Shown: positions 33,967-42,869 of the stretch, piece by piece
Position numbering within the stretch: the stretch's first letter is position 1
Layout: every line of letters starts with the position of its first letter
Assembly: GCF_900258435.1 (NCBI RefSeq)
Contig: NZ_LT992558.1
Coordinates: 1,141,746-1,191,145, forward strand
DNA from: Carnobacterium divergens
GTDB taxonomy: Bacteria; Bacillota; Bacilli; Lactobacillales; Carnobacteriaceae
DNA: 49,400 nt
Reading direction: 5' to 3'
Translations under genes and position numbers: made by a program
Notes under the pieces: model-generated
The model's database searches: none
What the model was told of the DNA's origin: nothing
The model's input: the letters and a program-made list of their open reading frames with translations, nothing else

Positions 33967-34812
33967 ATGGAGAAAAGAAATATCTTTTTTTTACTAGTTG
34001 GTGTTGTGGTGACAGTTGGGGTAATTATAACGGGTTCTCACTATGCTGAAACGAAAAAAGAGGCAATGATTAATCAAGGAAAAACTGAAATTGTAAAAAA
34101 AGAAGTATCTGACAAAAAACAAGAAGAAAAAGAAATTAATGAATTTGAAAACAATCGAGGAAGTTTATCAACGGTAGATTATTTAAAATTTGTGGCTACT
34201 AAAAAACAAAAAGCGACTGTTTCATTTTTTGGAGGAAAAGAACAGCAACCCGAATTCATTAACCCTTTGCAAAACTGGATGGGTGAAAAATTGAAGGTAG
34301 CAGACTTGGCGATTCAATCTGTCTCTATTCCAAACCCAAGTACATACCAATTAATGACTCAAAATTCAGTGGCTACGCTAGCAAGTAATGCACCGGATGT
34401 TGTTTTTTTCCAAGTACCTGTAGTGGGAGATCAAGAAATTGATATTAGTTTAACCAATTCAAAACAATACCTTCTTCAACTTATGGAGGACATCCGGGCT
34501 CAGTTACCTGAAGCATTGGTGATTCTAGTGACGCCTCCACCAAGTACTGCCTTAAAAGAAGTGTATAATTCTAGATCAATCAACTATGTCAGTTATTTGG
34601 AAAATTTAAAAGAAATTGAAGCAGAGCAATCGTTTCTTTATTTTGATCTTCATGATCAGTATCTCGCTGATTTAGAAGAAAAAGCTCAACCTTTAGAAAG
34701 TACCTTAGAAGCAGATGGAATCACATTGAACAGTGTAGGAAATGCTCTCTATATAGAATTATTTGAAAAAGCTTTGACTCAACCTATCGATACAACAAGT
34801 GGAATTAAATAA
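33967..34812 (+). CDS. Membrane-anchored SGNH/GDSL-hydrolase-like protein, probably inactive
   Basis: A 281-residue protein with one N-terminal membrane segment (about 6-24) and a charged linker (about 30-65), so the rest is outside the cell. The remaining domain has the order of an SGNH fold: ATVSFFGGKEQ at block I, APDVVFFQVPVVGD near block II-III, ALVILVTPPPS as the core strand, and EADGITLNSVGNALY at block V. The block I Ser of GDS is replaced (FFGG) and the block V His of DxxH is a Thr (DGIT), so the catalytic Ser and His appear lost. It may be a binding or scaffold version. AAAGGAG precedes the ATG. Confidence 0.65.
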   Translation: MEKRNIFFLLVGVVVTVGVIITGSHYAETKKEAMINQGKTEIVKKEVSDKKQEEKEINEFENNRGSLSTVDYLKFVATKKQKATVSFFGGKEQQPEFINPLQNWMGEKLKVADLAIQSVSIPNPSTYQLMTQNSVATLASNAPDVVFFQVPVVGDQEIDISLTNSKQYLLQLMEDIRAQLPEALVILVTPPPSTALKEVYNSRSINYVSYLENLKEIEAEQSFLYFDLHDQYLADLEEKAQPLESTLEADGITLNSVGNALYIELFEKALTQPIDTTSGIK

Positions 34813-34848
34813 AAAAACAATGAGCAAATTTTGCTCATTGTTTTTTTA
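34811..34848. terminator. Bidirectional terminator
   Basis: A 17-bp stem (AAAAAAACAATGAGCAA with its complement), 3-base loop, between the convergent SGNH-like and ArAE-like genes. Confidence 0.9.
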
Positions 34849-35937
34849 TTGCTCTACATTTTCGATATTTGAAATATCTGAAGAGGGGTTCCAATGATTT
34901 CCTTTGTAACTCGTGACAAGAGCATTTAGATGTTCTAAATACTCTTCATAATTTAAAATGCTCGACATAATATGAATCACTGAGTTGCTTTGTAGATAAT
35001 CATCTTTAATGTTTTCTTCCGTACTTGCTTCATCAAAGAAAGATTGCATAAATTCTTTACGTAACGAGCGATTGTTTGCGATAAAGTTTACACTGCCAGC
35101 AGGCACCCGACCATTGAATTTTAAAAGAATTTGCTCATGAGCACTTAAGAGAGTCTCTAATCGCTCACGAATTAAAATCCGCAATTCAGGAGGGAAATTA
35201 TTAAAGGCATTTTCATTATTATGAATGGTTTTCAATAAATTGTAAGCGGCCTTAGTAGTTGAAATCATTTGACGATAAACCACAACTTTTCTTAAATTTT
35301 GAAACCGAGTCTTTCTAAAATAAACATCTTCTTCGCTAAACAAAGAATAATAAAAATCCATTTTTTCCATTTGTTTTTTAACCCATTTTAAATCTTTTTT
35401 CAAAAATGGATATTCAGTATTTTTACGAACACTAGCCCGAATCCATTTTAAAATCTCAGTTGTGGCATAGTCGACTACATGGTAAAGCTTTTCTTCATAA
35501 CGTGGTGGGAAAAAGAGTGTATTGACAATAAATGCGGTTAGAATCCCAATCATAGTAGAAGAAAAACGCAATAAAGCGTAAAGCATAAAGCTATCTTCTG
35601 AAGTCATCATAACAACGATTAAAGTTACTGTTGCCAGTCCAATTACACTATCTAGTCGAAAGCGGTTAAGAATAGCAATCAGAATAATTGCAGCAATTCC
35701 GATAACAACAAAATTATTTCCAACCGTTAAAAATGCCCCAATGGCGATTCCAGCACCTAATAAATTCCCGATAGTTTGATCTTTTAAGGTTTTAAGAGAT
35801 CTTTTCACCGAAGGCTGCATGGCAAAGACAGCAGAAATTGCAGCAAACGTTACATAAGTAATGCCTGCTAAGTGTGTTAAGTATAGCGCGATGGCAATTG
35901 CTAAGCCTGTTTTTAAAGTCCGAGCGCCTAATTTCAT
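34846..35937 (-). CDS. Aromatic acid exporter (ArAE/FUSC) family membrane protein
   Basis: A 363-residue protein. The N-terminal half has five to six membrane segments (about 12-145) with GARTLKTGLAIAIALYLTHL and FAMQPSVKRSLKTLKDQTIGNLLGA split over two motifs, and the C-terminal half (about 150-330) is a soluble helical domain. This matches the ArAE_1/DUF939 family. Transport of aromatic acids is inferred from distant relatives (AaeB, FUSC) and is not shown for Firmicute members. ATG 35937 is preferred with GGAG 12 bases upstream; a TTG at 35955 extends the frame by six codons. Confidence 0.82.
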   Translation of the reverse strand: MKLGARTLKTGLAIAIALYLTHLAGITYVTFAAISAVFAMQPSVKRSLKTLKDQTIGNLLGAGIAIGAFLTVGNNFVVIGIAAIILIAILNRFRLDSVIGLATVTLIVVMMTSEDSFMLYALLRFSSTMIGILTAFIVNTLFFPPRYEEKLYHVVDYATTEILKWIRASVRKNTEYPFLKKDLKWVKKQMEKMDFYYSLFSEEDVYFRKTRFQNLRKVVVYRQMISTTKAAYNLLKTIHNNENAFNNFPPELRILIRERLETLLSAHEQILLKFNGRVPAGSVNFIANNRSLRKEFMQSFFDEASTEENIKDDYLQSNSVIHIMSSILNYEEYLEHLNALVTSYKGNHWNPSSDISNIENVEQ

Positions 35938-36025
35938 AGAAAAAGTCAACTCCAATATCTTCTTTAGTTAATAGTAAGCGATATTCTTCATTTAAGCAAA
36001 GCTTTTATCCAAAATTTAAACGAAA

Positions 36026-36071
36026 AACAACTTCTTCTACTATGTTCACTAAAATAGTAGAAGAAGTTGTT
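36026..36071 (-). terminator. Terminator of hemL
   Basis: A perfect 18-bp stem (36026-36043 with 36054-36071), 10-base loop; on the minus strand followed by TTTTTCG. Unusually long arms for a terminator. Confidence 0.8.
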
Positions 36072-36082
36072 CGAACTCTAGT

Positions 36083-37375
36083 TTAAGTTAGTTTAGAAAA
36101 GGCATTGTTAATGGCAACGATAGTATCATCAATGTCTTTTTGAGTATGCATAATGGTTAAGAACCAAGCTTCAAATTTACTTGGAGCCAAGTTAATCCCT
36201 TCATCCAACATTAATTTGAAGAAACGACCAAAACGTTCTGAATCCGTATTCTTTGCATCTTCGTAATTGACCACAGGATGATCTGAAAAATAAACCGTTA
36301 AGGAACCTCCAATTTGATTGACCACAGTTGGAATGTTGTGAGCGGCTCCCGCTGCTAATAACGCATCTTTTAATTGTTCAGCAAAATGTGCCATACGTTC
36401 GTAAATACCAGGTTCTTGCAATACTTCTAAACAAGCAATTCCAGCTTGCATTGAAAGAGGATTGCCCGCCATTGTTCCTGCTTGATAGGCTGGGCCAAGT
36501 GGAGCAACCGTGTTCATAATTTTATCAGGACCGCCATACGCCCCAATTGGCAATCCACCACCGATTGATTTTCCAAAAGCAGTTAAGTCAGGAATGACTC
36601 CTAACATGTCTTGTGCAGCACCGTATCTAAATCTAAAGTTGGTAATAACCTCATCATAGATAACAAGCGCACCAAATTCATGAGCGATTTCATTTACCGC
36701 TTCTAAAAAACCAGGGATTGGAGCTACCATTCCAAAGTTCCCAATAATAGGTTCAACTAATACAGCAGCAACTTGATGGCCCCATTTTTCCATAACCTGT
36801 TTAAAAGGTTCTACTTGATTGAAAGGCACTGTAATTACTTCTTTAGCAGTTCCATTAGTAACCCCAGCAGAATCACTTGCACCTAAGGTTGAGGGGCCGC
36901 TTCCTGCTTCAACTAAAACCAAATCAAAATGACCGTGATAGGCACCTGAGAATTTAACAATCAATTCACGATTGGTATAAGCTCTTGCAACCCGAATCGT
37001 AGACATAACGGCTTCAGTTCCGGAGTTTGTAAAACGAACCTTATCCATTGATGGAATCGCATCCGTTAACATTTTAGCAAATTTAATTTCATGTTCAGTA
37101 GGTGTTCCAAATAACACACCAGTTTCTGCGGAACGTTTGATTGCTTCAACAATATGAGGATGATTAAAACCTGTAATAATGGGCCCAAAAGCGGCTAAGT
37201 AATCAATATAACGATTGCCATCTACATCGAAAAGATACGCACCATCTCCTTTGACCATTGTAACAGGGTCTCCACCACCAACGCCTTTAAACGAACGACT
37301 TGGACTATTAACCCCACCTACAATAACTTGTCTAGCATCATTGGCTAAACGGTTTGATTCCGTATGATCTAACAT
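36083..37375 (-). CDS. hemL: Glutamate-1-semialdehyde 2,1-aminomutase
   Basis: A 430-residue PLP enzyme that turns glutamate-1-semialdehyde into 5-aminolevulinate. ATG 37375 has AGGAGGG 6 bases upstream; the open frame runs 21 codons further but without such a site. Motifs: [38 protein letters not shown] and the PLP Lys in [23 protein letters not shown] is also typical. No other tetrapyrrole genes are in the window. It is divergent from perR, as in Listeria, and heme genes belong to the PerR regulon in Bacillus, so PerR control is likely. Confidence 0.92.
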   Translation of the reverse strand: MLDHTESNRLANDARQVIVGGVNSPSRSFKGVGGGDPVTMVKGDGAYLFDVDGNRYIDYLAAFGPIITGFNHPHIVEAIKRSAETGVLFGTPTEHEIKFAKMLTDAIPSMDKVRFTNSGTEAVMSTIRVARAYTNRELIVKFSGAYHGHFDLVLVEAGSGPSTLGASDSAGVTNGTAKEVITVPFNQVEPFKQVMEKWGHQVAAVLVEPIIGNFGMVAPIPGFLEAVNEIAHEFGALVIYDEVITNFRFRYGAAQDMLGVIPDLTAFGKSIGGGLPIGAYGGPDKIMNTVAPLGPAYQAGTMAGNPLSMQAGIACLEVLQEPGIYERMAHFAEQLKDALLAAGAAHNIPTVVNQIGGSLTVYFSDHPVVNYEDAKNTDSERFGRFFKLMLDEGINLAPSKFEAWFLTIMHTQKDIDDTIVAINNAFSKLT

Positions 37376-37393
37376 AAAAATCCCTCCTATTTG

Positions 37394-37423
37394 ATAACAC
37401 TGCTCCTTTATTGTAAGTGTCAA
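37394..37423 (-). promoter_or_regulatory. Possible hemL promoter
   Basis: On the minus strand a consensus TTGACA (37418-37423), 18 bases, TGTTAT (37394-37399). The leader would be only about 12 bases, so the assignment is uncertain. Confidence 0.4.
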
Positions 37424-37476
37424 AAGAGAGAAGTGCAACGCTTAGTGGCTAAAAAATGAACAATTTGTCATCATCG

Positions 37477-37505
37477 TTGCAAAAAGAGGGAAATAGCAGT
37501 ATGAT
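37477..37505 (+). promoter_or_regulatory. Promoter of perR
   Basis: TTGCAA (37477-37482), 17 bases, TATGAT (37500-37505); about 115 bases before the start codon. Confidence 0.6.
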
Positions 37506-37526
37506 AGAAGGGATAAAGAACGATTC

Positions 37527-37542
37527 TTAGTTATAAAACTAA
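37527..37542. promoter_or_regulatory. Inverted repeat in the perR leader, possible operator
   Basis: TTAGTT-ATAA-AACTAA, just downstream of the inferred perR transcription start. It resembles an AT-rich Fur-family box only loosely (the Bacillus Per box is TTATAATNATTATAA), so autoregulation through this site is a guess. Confidence 0.35.
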
Positions 37543-37619
37543 ATCAATCCTTTCCTAATTTATTAAAAAAAAGCATCACTTATTCAACCAAACGGAATTA
37601 AAGTCAAGGAGGAAGTCGA

Positions 37620-38093
37620 ATGAAAAATTCACAAGTCGTTCATTCAATTGAGAAATTAAAAGCCTCAAATATTAGAATTACCCCACAACGTTATGCTATT
37701 TTAGAATTTCTAATTGAATCCGAAAGCCATCCGACTGCAGACGAGATTTATCGGGCTCTAGCAGATCGTTTTCCCAATATGAGTGTAGCGACAGTTTACA
37801 ACAACCTTAGATTATTTACTAAGATTGGCTTTGTACAAGAAATGGTTTATGGAGACTCTTCAAGTCGTTTTGATTTTACATCAACTCAGCACTACCACGC
37901 TATTTGTGAAGAATGCGGAAAAATTGTTGACATCTATTATCCAGGATTAGACGACGTTGAAGTGGTTGCTTCTAACTTAACAGGTTTTGAAGTTACTCAC
38001 CATCGTATGGAAATGTATGGTACTTGTCCAGAATGTCTTGCAAAACATACAGCAGCTGAAAACGTGTCAACAGAAATACCAGTCAATCATTAA
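37620..38093 (+). CDS. perR: Peroxide-responsive repressor PerR (Fur family)
   Basis: A 157-residue Fur-family regulator. All five regulatory-metal ligands of Bacillus PerR occur at the same residue numbers: H37, D85, H91, H93 and D104, and the structural zinc is held by C96/C99 (CEEC) and C136/C139 (CPEC). N-terminal winged helix includes [12 protein letters not shown] and [10 protein letters not shown] (recognition helix). PerR senses peroxide by metal-catalysed His oxidation and represses oxidative-stress and heme genes. GGAGG lies 8 bases before the ATG. The C-terminal 15 residues past the zinc site are extra. Confidence 0.95.
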   Translation: MKNSQVVHSIEKLKASNIRITPQRYAILEFLIESESHPTADEIYRALADRFPNMSVATVYNNLRLFTKIGFVQEMVYGDSSSRFDFTSTQHYHAICEECGKIVDIYYPGLDDVEVVASNLTGFEVTHHRMEMYGTCPECLAKHTAAENVSTEIPVNH

Positions 38094-38096
38094 AAA

Positions 38097-38122
38097 CTAG
38101 CCTATCTAGGCTAGCTTTTTTT
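38097..38122 (+). terminator. Terminator of perR
   Basis: CTAGCC/GGCTAG stem, 6-base loop, then C and seven T. Confidence 0.75.
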
Positions 38123-38134
38123 GTAAAGAGAGAC

Positions 38135-38163
38135 TTGAAATTTCTGTAACAAGAAGTCATAAT
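38135..38163 (+). promoter_or_regulatory. Promoter of the MalR-type regulator
   Basis: TTGAAA (38135-38140), 17 bases, CATAAT (38158-38163); 43 bases before the start codon. Confidence 0.6.
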
Positions 38164-38206
38164 ATAGAAAATAGCAGTTGGAAATTTAACCGAGGTGAAT
38201 CAATTA

Positions 38207-39172
38207 ATGGTAACGCTGACAGATGTGGCGAAAAGAGCAAATGTTTCAAAAATGACCGTTTCTCGAGTAATCAATCATCCTGAACAAGTAACAGATGAAT
38301 TGAAAGAGTTAGTTTTTAAAGCCATGAAAGAGCTAGATTATCGCCCAAATGTGGCAGCTAAAGCATTAGCAAATAATCGCACTCAAGTCATTAAATTTTT
38401 TATCTTGGAAGAAATGAACACGACGGAACCTTACTATATGAATTTATTAACAGGTATCGCAAAAGAGTTAGATAAATATCACTATACATTGCAACTAGTC
38501 ACTAAAAACAGTTTTGATATTGGTGCATGTGACGGGTATATAATCACAGGAATGCGAGAAGAAGATTATCGTTGGATTGAAGGCGCTAAAAAACCGGTTG
38601 TGTTATTTGGAGAGAATCACCATGGCTATGATTTTGTTGATACAGATAACAAGTACGGCACTACTTTAGCTACACAACATGCTATCCAACAAGGCTTTAC
38701 CTCCATTGTTTTTATTGGCATCAATGTCAAAGAACCTTTTGAATATTCTAGAGAAGCAGGATATATCAATACCATGCAGCAACATGGTTTAGTTCCCGTA
38801 ATCCATCGATTTGAAAATCGTTCGCGTTATTCCTCGGAGTTTATCATAGAAAATTGGAACCAATTCAAACCAGGCACAGCTTTTATTTGCAGTTCGGATC
38901 GATTGGCGATTGGCATCGAGCGTAGCATCTTGACATTAGGAGGGAAAATCCCTCAAGAATATGGCATTATTGGAAATGATGGTGTTTTTCTAGATCAAAT
39001 TGCCTCACCTCCATTGACTACCGTGAAGCAATCCGTCATTGAAATGGGCGTTGATTGCGCTAGAATGCTGTTAAATAAAATTGAACAACAGGGCGCTCCA
39101 CAAGGAAGTCATTTTTTTCAACCAGAACTAGTCATTCGTGAATCAACAGTTCCTATAATTAAACCAGAATAA
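38207..39172 (+). CDS. malR: LacI-family regulator, probable MalR of maltodextrin genes
   Basis: A 321-residue regulator. ATG 38207 has GAGGTG 9 bases upstream; a GTG at 38195 overlaps that site. The HTH is TLTDVAKRANVSKMTVSRVI with the hinge helix RPNVAAKALANNR. The periplasmic-binding-protein-like domain runs from about 60 to 320 and ends with DQIASPPLTTVKQSVIEMG, typical of LacI/GalR proteins. Location directly before the alpha-glucosidase and mal ABC genes supports maltose/maltodextrin as inducer. Repression or activation cannot be decided from sequence. Confidence 0.82.
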   Translation: MVTLTDVAKRANVSKMTVSRVINHPEQVTDELKELVFKAMKELDYRPNVAAKALANNRTQVIKFFILEEMNTTEPYYMNLLTGIAKELDKYHYTLQLVTKNSFDIGACDGYIITGMREEDYRWIEGAKKPVVLFGENHHGYDFVDTDNKYGTTLATQHAIQQGFTSIVFIGINVKEPFEYSREAGYINTMQQHGLVPVIHRFENRSRYSSEFIIENWNQFKPGTAFICSSDRLAIGIERSILTLGGKIPQEYGIIGNDGVFLDQIASPPLTTVKQSVIEMGVDCARMLLNKIEQQGAPQGSHFFQPELVIRESTVPIIKPE

Positions 39173-39179
39173 CTAACAG

Positions 39180-39210
39180 GCAGTTTGACTATGAGTCAAG
39201 CTGCTTTTTT
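39180..39210 (+). terminator. Terminator of the MalR-type gene
   Basis: GCAGTTTGACT/AGTCAAGCTGC stem (11 bp, one G-T), loop ATG, T-run. Confidence 0.85.
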
Positions 39211-39223
39211 AATTCAAAAATAA

Positions 39224-39237
39224 TGTTAGCGGTAACA
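39224..39237. promoter_or_regulatory. cre/LacI-type operator, copy 1
   Basis: TGTTAGCGGTAACA, a perfect fit to the catabolite-responsive element consensus TGWNANCGNTNWCA and nearly palindromic. Identical to copy 2 at 42835. Confidence 0.75.
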
Positions 39238-39249
39238 ATTGAATTGTGA

Positions 39250-39278
39250 TTGTCACCACTTCAATTTTTGTTTAAGCT
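39250..39278 (+). promoter_or_regulatory. Promoter of the first maltodextrin unit
   Basis: TTGTCA (39250-39255), 17 bases, TAAGCT (39273-39278). The -10 is poor, but distance to the operator (12 bases) and spacer length are identical to the promoter at 42861. A GTGA-TTG-TCAC inverted repeat (39246-39256) overlaps the -35. Confidence 0.55.
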
Positions 39279-39317
39279 TAGAGAGAATTTAAAAACAATG
39301 ACGGAGGTGTGGCATAC

Positions 39318-41006
39318 ATGAATCAAAAATGGTGGCAGTCAGCTGTTGTCTATCAGATTTATCCTCGTAGTTTTCAAGATACGAATGAGGATGGAATTGG
39401 TGATATACAAGGGATTATCCAGCGATTAGATTATATTCACTCACTTGGGGTAAATGTCATTTGGTTAAACCCAATATTTATTTCACCTCAAATTGATAAC
39501 GGTTACGACATATCAAATTACTACCGAATCGATCCGATATTTGGCACAATGTCTGATGTCGAAGAATTGATTGAAAAAGCGCATCAGCTTGGAATTAAGC
39601 TAATGTTTGATTTCGTTTTAAACCATACATCAGATCAGCATCCTTGGTTTCAAGAAGCCTTGCATGATCCTGATAGTTTATATCGAGATTACTATCTTTG
39701 GGCAGATGAAAAAAAAGCAGGGCAATTGCCAAATAATTGGGCCTCCTTTTTTGGTGGATCGGTTTGGGAAAAGGCACCTAATCGAAAAGACTATTATTTT
39801 CACCTATTTGCTAAAGAAATGCCCGATTTAAACTGGAAAAACCCAGAAGTTCGAGTAGCGATGCTAAATATTGCAAAATTTTGGCTAGCTAAAGGAGTGG
39901 ATGCCTTCCGATTAGATGCATTTATTCATATTGCAAAAGAAAAAGACTACCCAGATGTCGCGAATGTAGCAGAAGGGAAACTTGCGATTGCAGAAGAATT
40001 TTATAGCAATTTACCAGAAGTTCATGAGTATTTAAGTGATTTTATTGAAGAAGTGCGACGTGTTAAGCCGGATGTATTTATTGTTGGAGAAGCTGCTTCA
40101 GCTGACGTTGACTTAGCAGTTGCCTACACTGACCCAACAAAAGACGAGTGTGACGCAGTCATTTCTTTTCGTCATTTTGTAGAAGACGAAAGTCAAAAAG
40201 ACCCGTTATTACCATCAGGAATGCAAAAAGGTTCATTAGATTATCACACATTTAAAAAAGTGATGGCGGAATGGCAAATTAAATTAGCTTCAATTGGTGG
40301 CCCAACATTGTATTGGAACAACCACGATATGGCAAGAATCGCAAGCCGATTTGGTGATGAAAGGCAGGAATTCCGGAAAAACAGTAGCAAAATGTTAGCG
40401 ACTTTAATGTATTTACAAAAAGGAATTCCGTTTATTTTGTATGGAGAAGAGTTAGGGATGCTCAATTTAAAAATGAAAGACTTGGCAGCCTATGAAGATC
40501 CAGGTGCTGTTGGCTTTTACGAAGAGGCAACAAACTTAGGCTATTCGGATTCCGCTATTTTGGAAATGCTAAATAGCAGCAGCAAAGATGTTAGTCGTGG
40601 CGCCATGCAATGGGATGCAAGTGACTATTCAGGATTTTCAAAAGTAGCCCCATGGAGCGGCGTCAATCAATCGAAAGAAGATACTGTTGCCACAGAAGAA
40701 ATTGAAAAAAATAGTGTGTTAAATTACTACAGAAAAATGATAGCGCTTAAAAAAACATCTTTATTTACAACCGGTGTATTCCAATTACAAGAAACGTCAG
40801 ATGAGTTTTACTGCTACACACGTTCGATTGAGGATTCAACTGCGAATATCTACTGCAATTTAACAGATACACCTAAGCAAATGACCTGTTCCAAAGCAGA
40901 ACAAGCAGGGACTGTTTTACTTGAAAACGAAGGCAACTATATTCAAAATCAACAGATTCACTTAGCGCCATACGGATGCTTGGTAATACACCCTAAAGGA
41001 GAATAG
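39318..41006 (+). CDS. malL: Alpha-glucosidase / oligo-1,6-glucosidase (GH13_31)
   Basis: A 562-residue cytoplasmic glycosidase. ATG 39318 has GGAGG 10 bases upstream; an in-frame GTG at 39309 abuts that site. Family-13 regions: DFVLNH (I), GVDAFRLDAF with the nucleophile Asp (II), FIVGEA with the acid Glu (III) and WNNHDMARIA (IV). No signal peptide, so it acts on imported maltodextrins or isomalto-sugars; preference for alpha-1,4 or alpha-1,6 bonds is not certain. The next gene starts 2 bases after its stop. Confidence 0.9.
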   Translation: MNQKWWQSAVVYQIYPRSFQDTNEDGIGDIQGIIQRLDYIHSLGVNVIWLNPIFISPQIDNGYDISNYYRIDPIFGTMSDVEELIEKAHQLGIKLMFDFVLNHTSDQHPWFQEALHDPDSLYRDYYLWADEKKAGQLPNNWASFFGGSVWEKAPNRKDYYFHLFAKEMPDLNWKNPEVRVAMLNIAKFWLAKGVDAFRLDAFIHIAKEKDYPDVANVAEGKLAIAEEFYSNLPEVHEYLSDFIEEVRRVKPDVFIVGEAASADVDLAVAYTDPTKDECDAVISFRHFVEDESQKDPLLPSGMQKGSLDYHTFKKVMAEWQIKLASIGGPTLYWNNHDMARIASRFGDERQEFRKNSSKMLATLMYLQKGIPFILYGEELGMLNLKMKDLAAYEDPGAVGFYEEATNLGYSDSAILEMLNSSSKDVSRGAMQWDASDYSGFSKVAPWSGVNQSKEDTVATEEIEKNSVLNYYRKMIALKKTSLFTTGVFQLQETSDEFYCYTRSIEDSTANIYCNLTDTPKQMTCSKAEQAGTVLLENEGNYIQNQQIHLAPYGCLVIHPKGE

Positions 41007-41008
41007 AA

Positions 41009-42775
41009 ATGGAAAAATCAGCAATTTTACACAGACCAGATAGCGAATACGCGTACCTCTATCAAGAGGGAGAATTTCATATTCGATTGAGAACAAAAAA
41101 AGATGACGTTGAGACTGCCTATTTAATTAGTGGCGATCCTTATTTATTTGGAGAAGATCAATGGTTCCAAGAACAACAGCCAATGGCCTTACTTGCTAGT
41201 ACGGAAATTCATGATTACTGGCAAATTGTTGTTGAAGCACCGTACCGTCGTTTACAATATGCTTTTTCATTAGTTGGAAAAGACCAAGAGACCGTTTTCT
41301 ACGGAGATCGTGGAAGCTTTGAAGATACGAAAGCAGTCCGAGAAGTGGCAGGATATTATTTCAGAATGCCTTATTTCCATGAAATTGATCGCTTTAAAGC
41401 ACCAGATTGGGTTAAGAAAACGATTTGGTATCAAATTTTCCCAGAGCGATTTGCAAACGGTGACCCAAGCATTACTCCAGTAGGAGCCTTAGCATGGGGA
41501 AGCAAGGAACATCCAGACACAACTGATTTTTATGGCGGCGATTTACAAGGGATCATCGACCACTTAGATCATTTAACGGAGTTGGGAATTAACGGTCTTT
41601 ATTTATGTCCAATTTTTAAAGCGAGTTCCAATCATAAATACGATACCATTGATTATTTTGAAATTGATCCAGCCTTTGGAAGCAAAGAGACTTTTAAAGA
41701 ATTAGTCGAAAAAGCCCATCAAAGAGGGATTAAAGTGATGCTAGATGCGGTATTTAACCATGCAGGAGACAAGTCTCCATTATGGCAAGATGTCTTGAAA
41801 AATGGCAAGCAATCAAAATATGTCGATTGGTTCCATATTCATAGCTTCCCTGTTGCAATTGGTGAAAATGGCAACTTTGAAGGAGCTAGGACGGTTTCTT
41901 ATGATACGTTTGCATTTACACCACATATGCCTAAACTGAACACCGCAAATCCGGAAGTGCAAGATTATTTACTTGATATTGCCACATACTGGATCAAAGA
42001 ATTTGATATCGATGCTTGGCGCTTAGACGTTGCTAACGAAGTCGATCATCATTTTTGGAAAAAGTTTTACAAAGCAACAACAGCCTTGAAAAAAGACTTT
42101 TATATCTTAGGTGAAATCTGGCATTCCTCTCAAAGTTGGTTACAAGGCGATGAGTTTCACGGCGTAATGAACTACGCTTATACCGAAACGATTGAAGACT
42201 TCTTTATTAAGAAAAGCATCGCTCCAACTAAAATGGTTTCAGGCTTAAACGAACAATTAATGTTGTACCGTCAACAAACCAATGAAGTAATGTTTAATAT
42301 GTTAGACTCACATGATACAGCACGCTTATTGACCATTTGTAATGGAGACAAAGAATTAGCAAAAGCAACACTGGCCTTCACTTTCTTACAACACGGTTCT
42401 CCATGCATTTATTATGGAACTGAAATTGGGTTAGATGGCGCTAATGATCCTGATTGCCGTAAATGTATGGTTTGGGACAAAGCCAAGCAGGACTTAACTT
42501 TGTTTGAATTTACCAAAAAATTAATTCAATTAAGAAAAGAGCATCAAACGTTGTTGAGTTTTGGTTCATTAGAGTGGCATTTAATTGAGGAAGATGAAAA
42601 GGTAATTGGCTTTAAACGAACAGCAAATGACGAAACCATTGTGGCCTACTTCAATCAAGGAGATGCTATGTATACGGTAAGTGAGCAAGGTACACTTTTG
42701 ATGGAACAAGCTACGGAATTAAAGGATGGAAAATGGCAAATCCAACACAATGGATTTGTAATTTTAAAAAAATAA
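41009..42775 (+). CDS. Neopullulanase / cyclomaltodextrinase / maltogenic amylase (GH13_20)
   Basis: A 588-residue enzyme. Residues about 1-125 form a CBM34-type N-terminal domain (YAYLYQEGEFHIRLRTKK), used for dimerisation and substrate choice. The catalytic part starts WVKKTIWYQIFPERFANGD and has DAVFNH (I), DAWRLDVANEVDH (II), ILGEIWH (III) and MLDSHDT (IV). Tandem cytosolic enzyme with the upstream glucosidase: this one cuts maltodextrins or cyclodextrins to short sugars, the other finishes them. AAGGAG precedes the ATG. Confidence 0.9.
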   Translation: MEKSAILHRPDSEYAYLYQEGEFHIRLRTKKDDVETAYLISGDPYLFGEDQWFQEQQPMALLASTEIHDYWQIVVEAPYRRLQYAFSLVGKDQETVFYGDRGSFEDTKAVREVAGYYFRMPYFHEIDRFKAPDWVKKTIWYQIFPERFANGDPSITPVGALAWGSKEHPDTTDFYGGDLQGIIDHLDHLTELGINGLYLCPIFKASSNHKYDTIDYFEIDPAFGSKETFKELVEKAHQRGIKVMLDAVFNHAGDKSPLWQDVLKNGKQSKYVDWFHIHSFPVAIGENGNFEGARTVSYDTFAFTPHMPKLNTANPEVQDYLLDIATYWIKEFDIDAWRLDVANEVDHHFWKKFYKATTALKKDFYILGEIWHSSQSWLQGDEFHGVMNYAYTETIEDFFIKKSIAPTKMVSGLNEQLMLYRQQTNEVMFNMLDSHDTARLLTICNGDKELAKATLAFTFLQHGSPCIYYGTEIGLDGANDPDCRKCMVWDKAKQDLTLFEFTKKLIQLRKEHQTLLSFGSLEWHLIEEDEKVIGFKRTANDETIVAYFNQGDAMYTVSEQGTLLMEQATELKDGKWQIQHNGFVILKK

Positions 42776-42781
42776 AAAAAG

Positions 42782-42819
42782 AAACGGACTTGGTTTTTGA
42801 CGAAGTTCGTTTTTTTTTG
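42782..42819 (+). terminator. Terminator of the first maltodextrin unit
   Basis: AAACGGACTT pairs with AAGTTCGTTT (one G-T), loop of about 12 bases, then a long T-run. Confidence 0.8.
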
Positions 42820-42834
42820 AAGTGAACTAATTTC

Positions 42835-42848
42835 TGTTAGCGGTAACA
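42835..42848. promoter_or_regulatory. cre/LacI-type operator, copy 2
   Basis: TGTTAGCGGTAACA, identical in all 14 bases to the site at 39224 and placed 12 bases before the -35 box of malE. Confidence 0.75.
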
Positions 42849-42857
42849 GTGAGAAAA

Positions 42858-42869
42858 CGTTTGCAAACG
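42858..42869. promoter_or_regulatory. Palindromic operator overlapping the malE -35 box
   Basis: CGTTTGCAAACG, a perfect 12-bp palindrome covering the -35 hexamer TTGCAA. GCAAACG half-sites are what I recall for MalR operators in lactic bacteria. A regulator bound here would block RNA polymerase. Confidence 0.6.
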
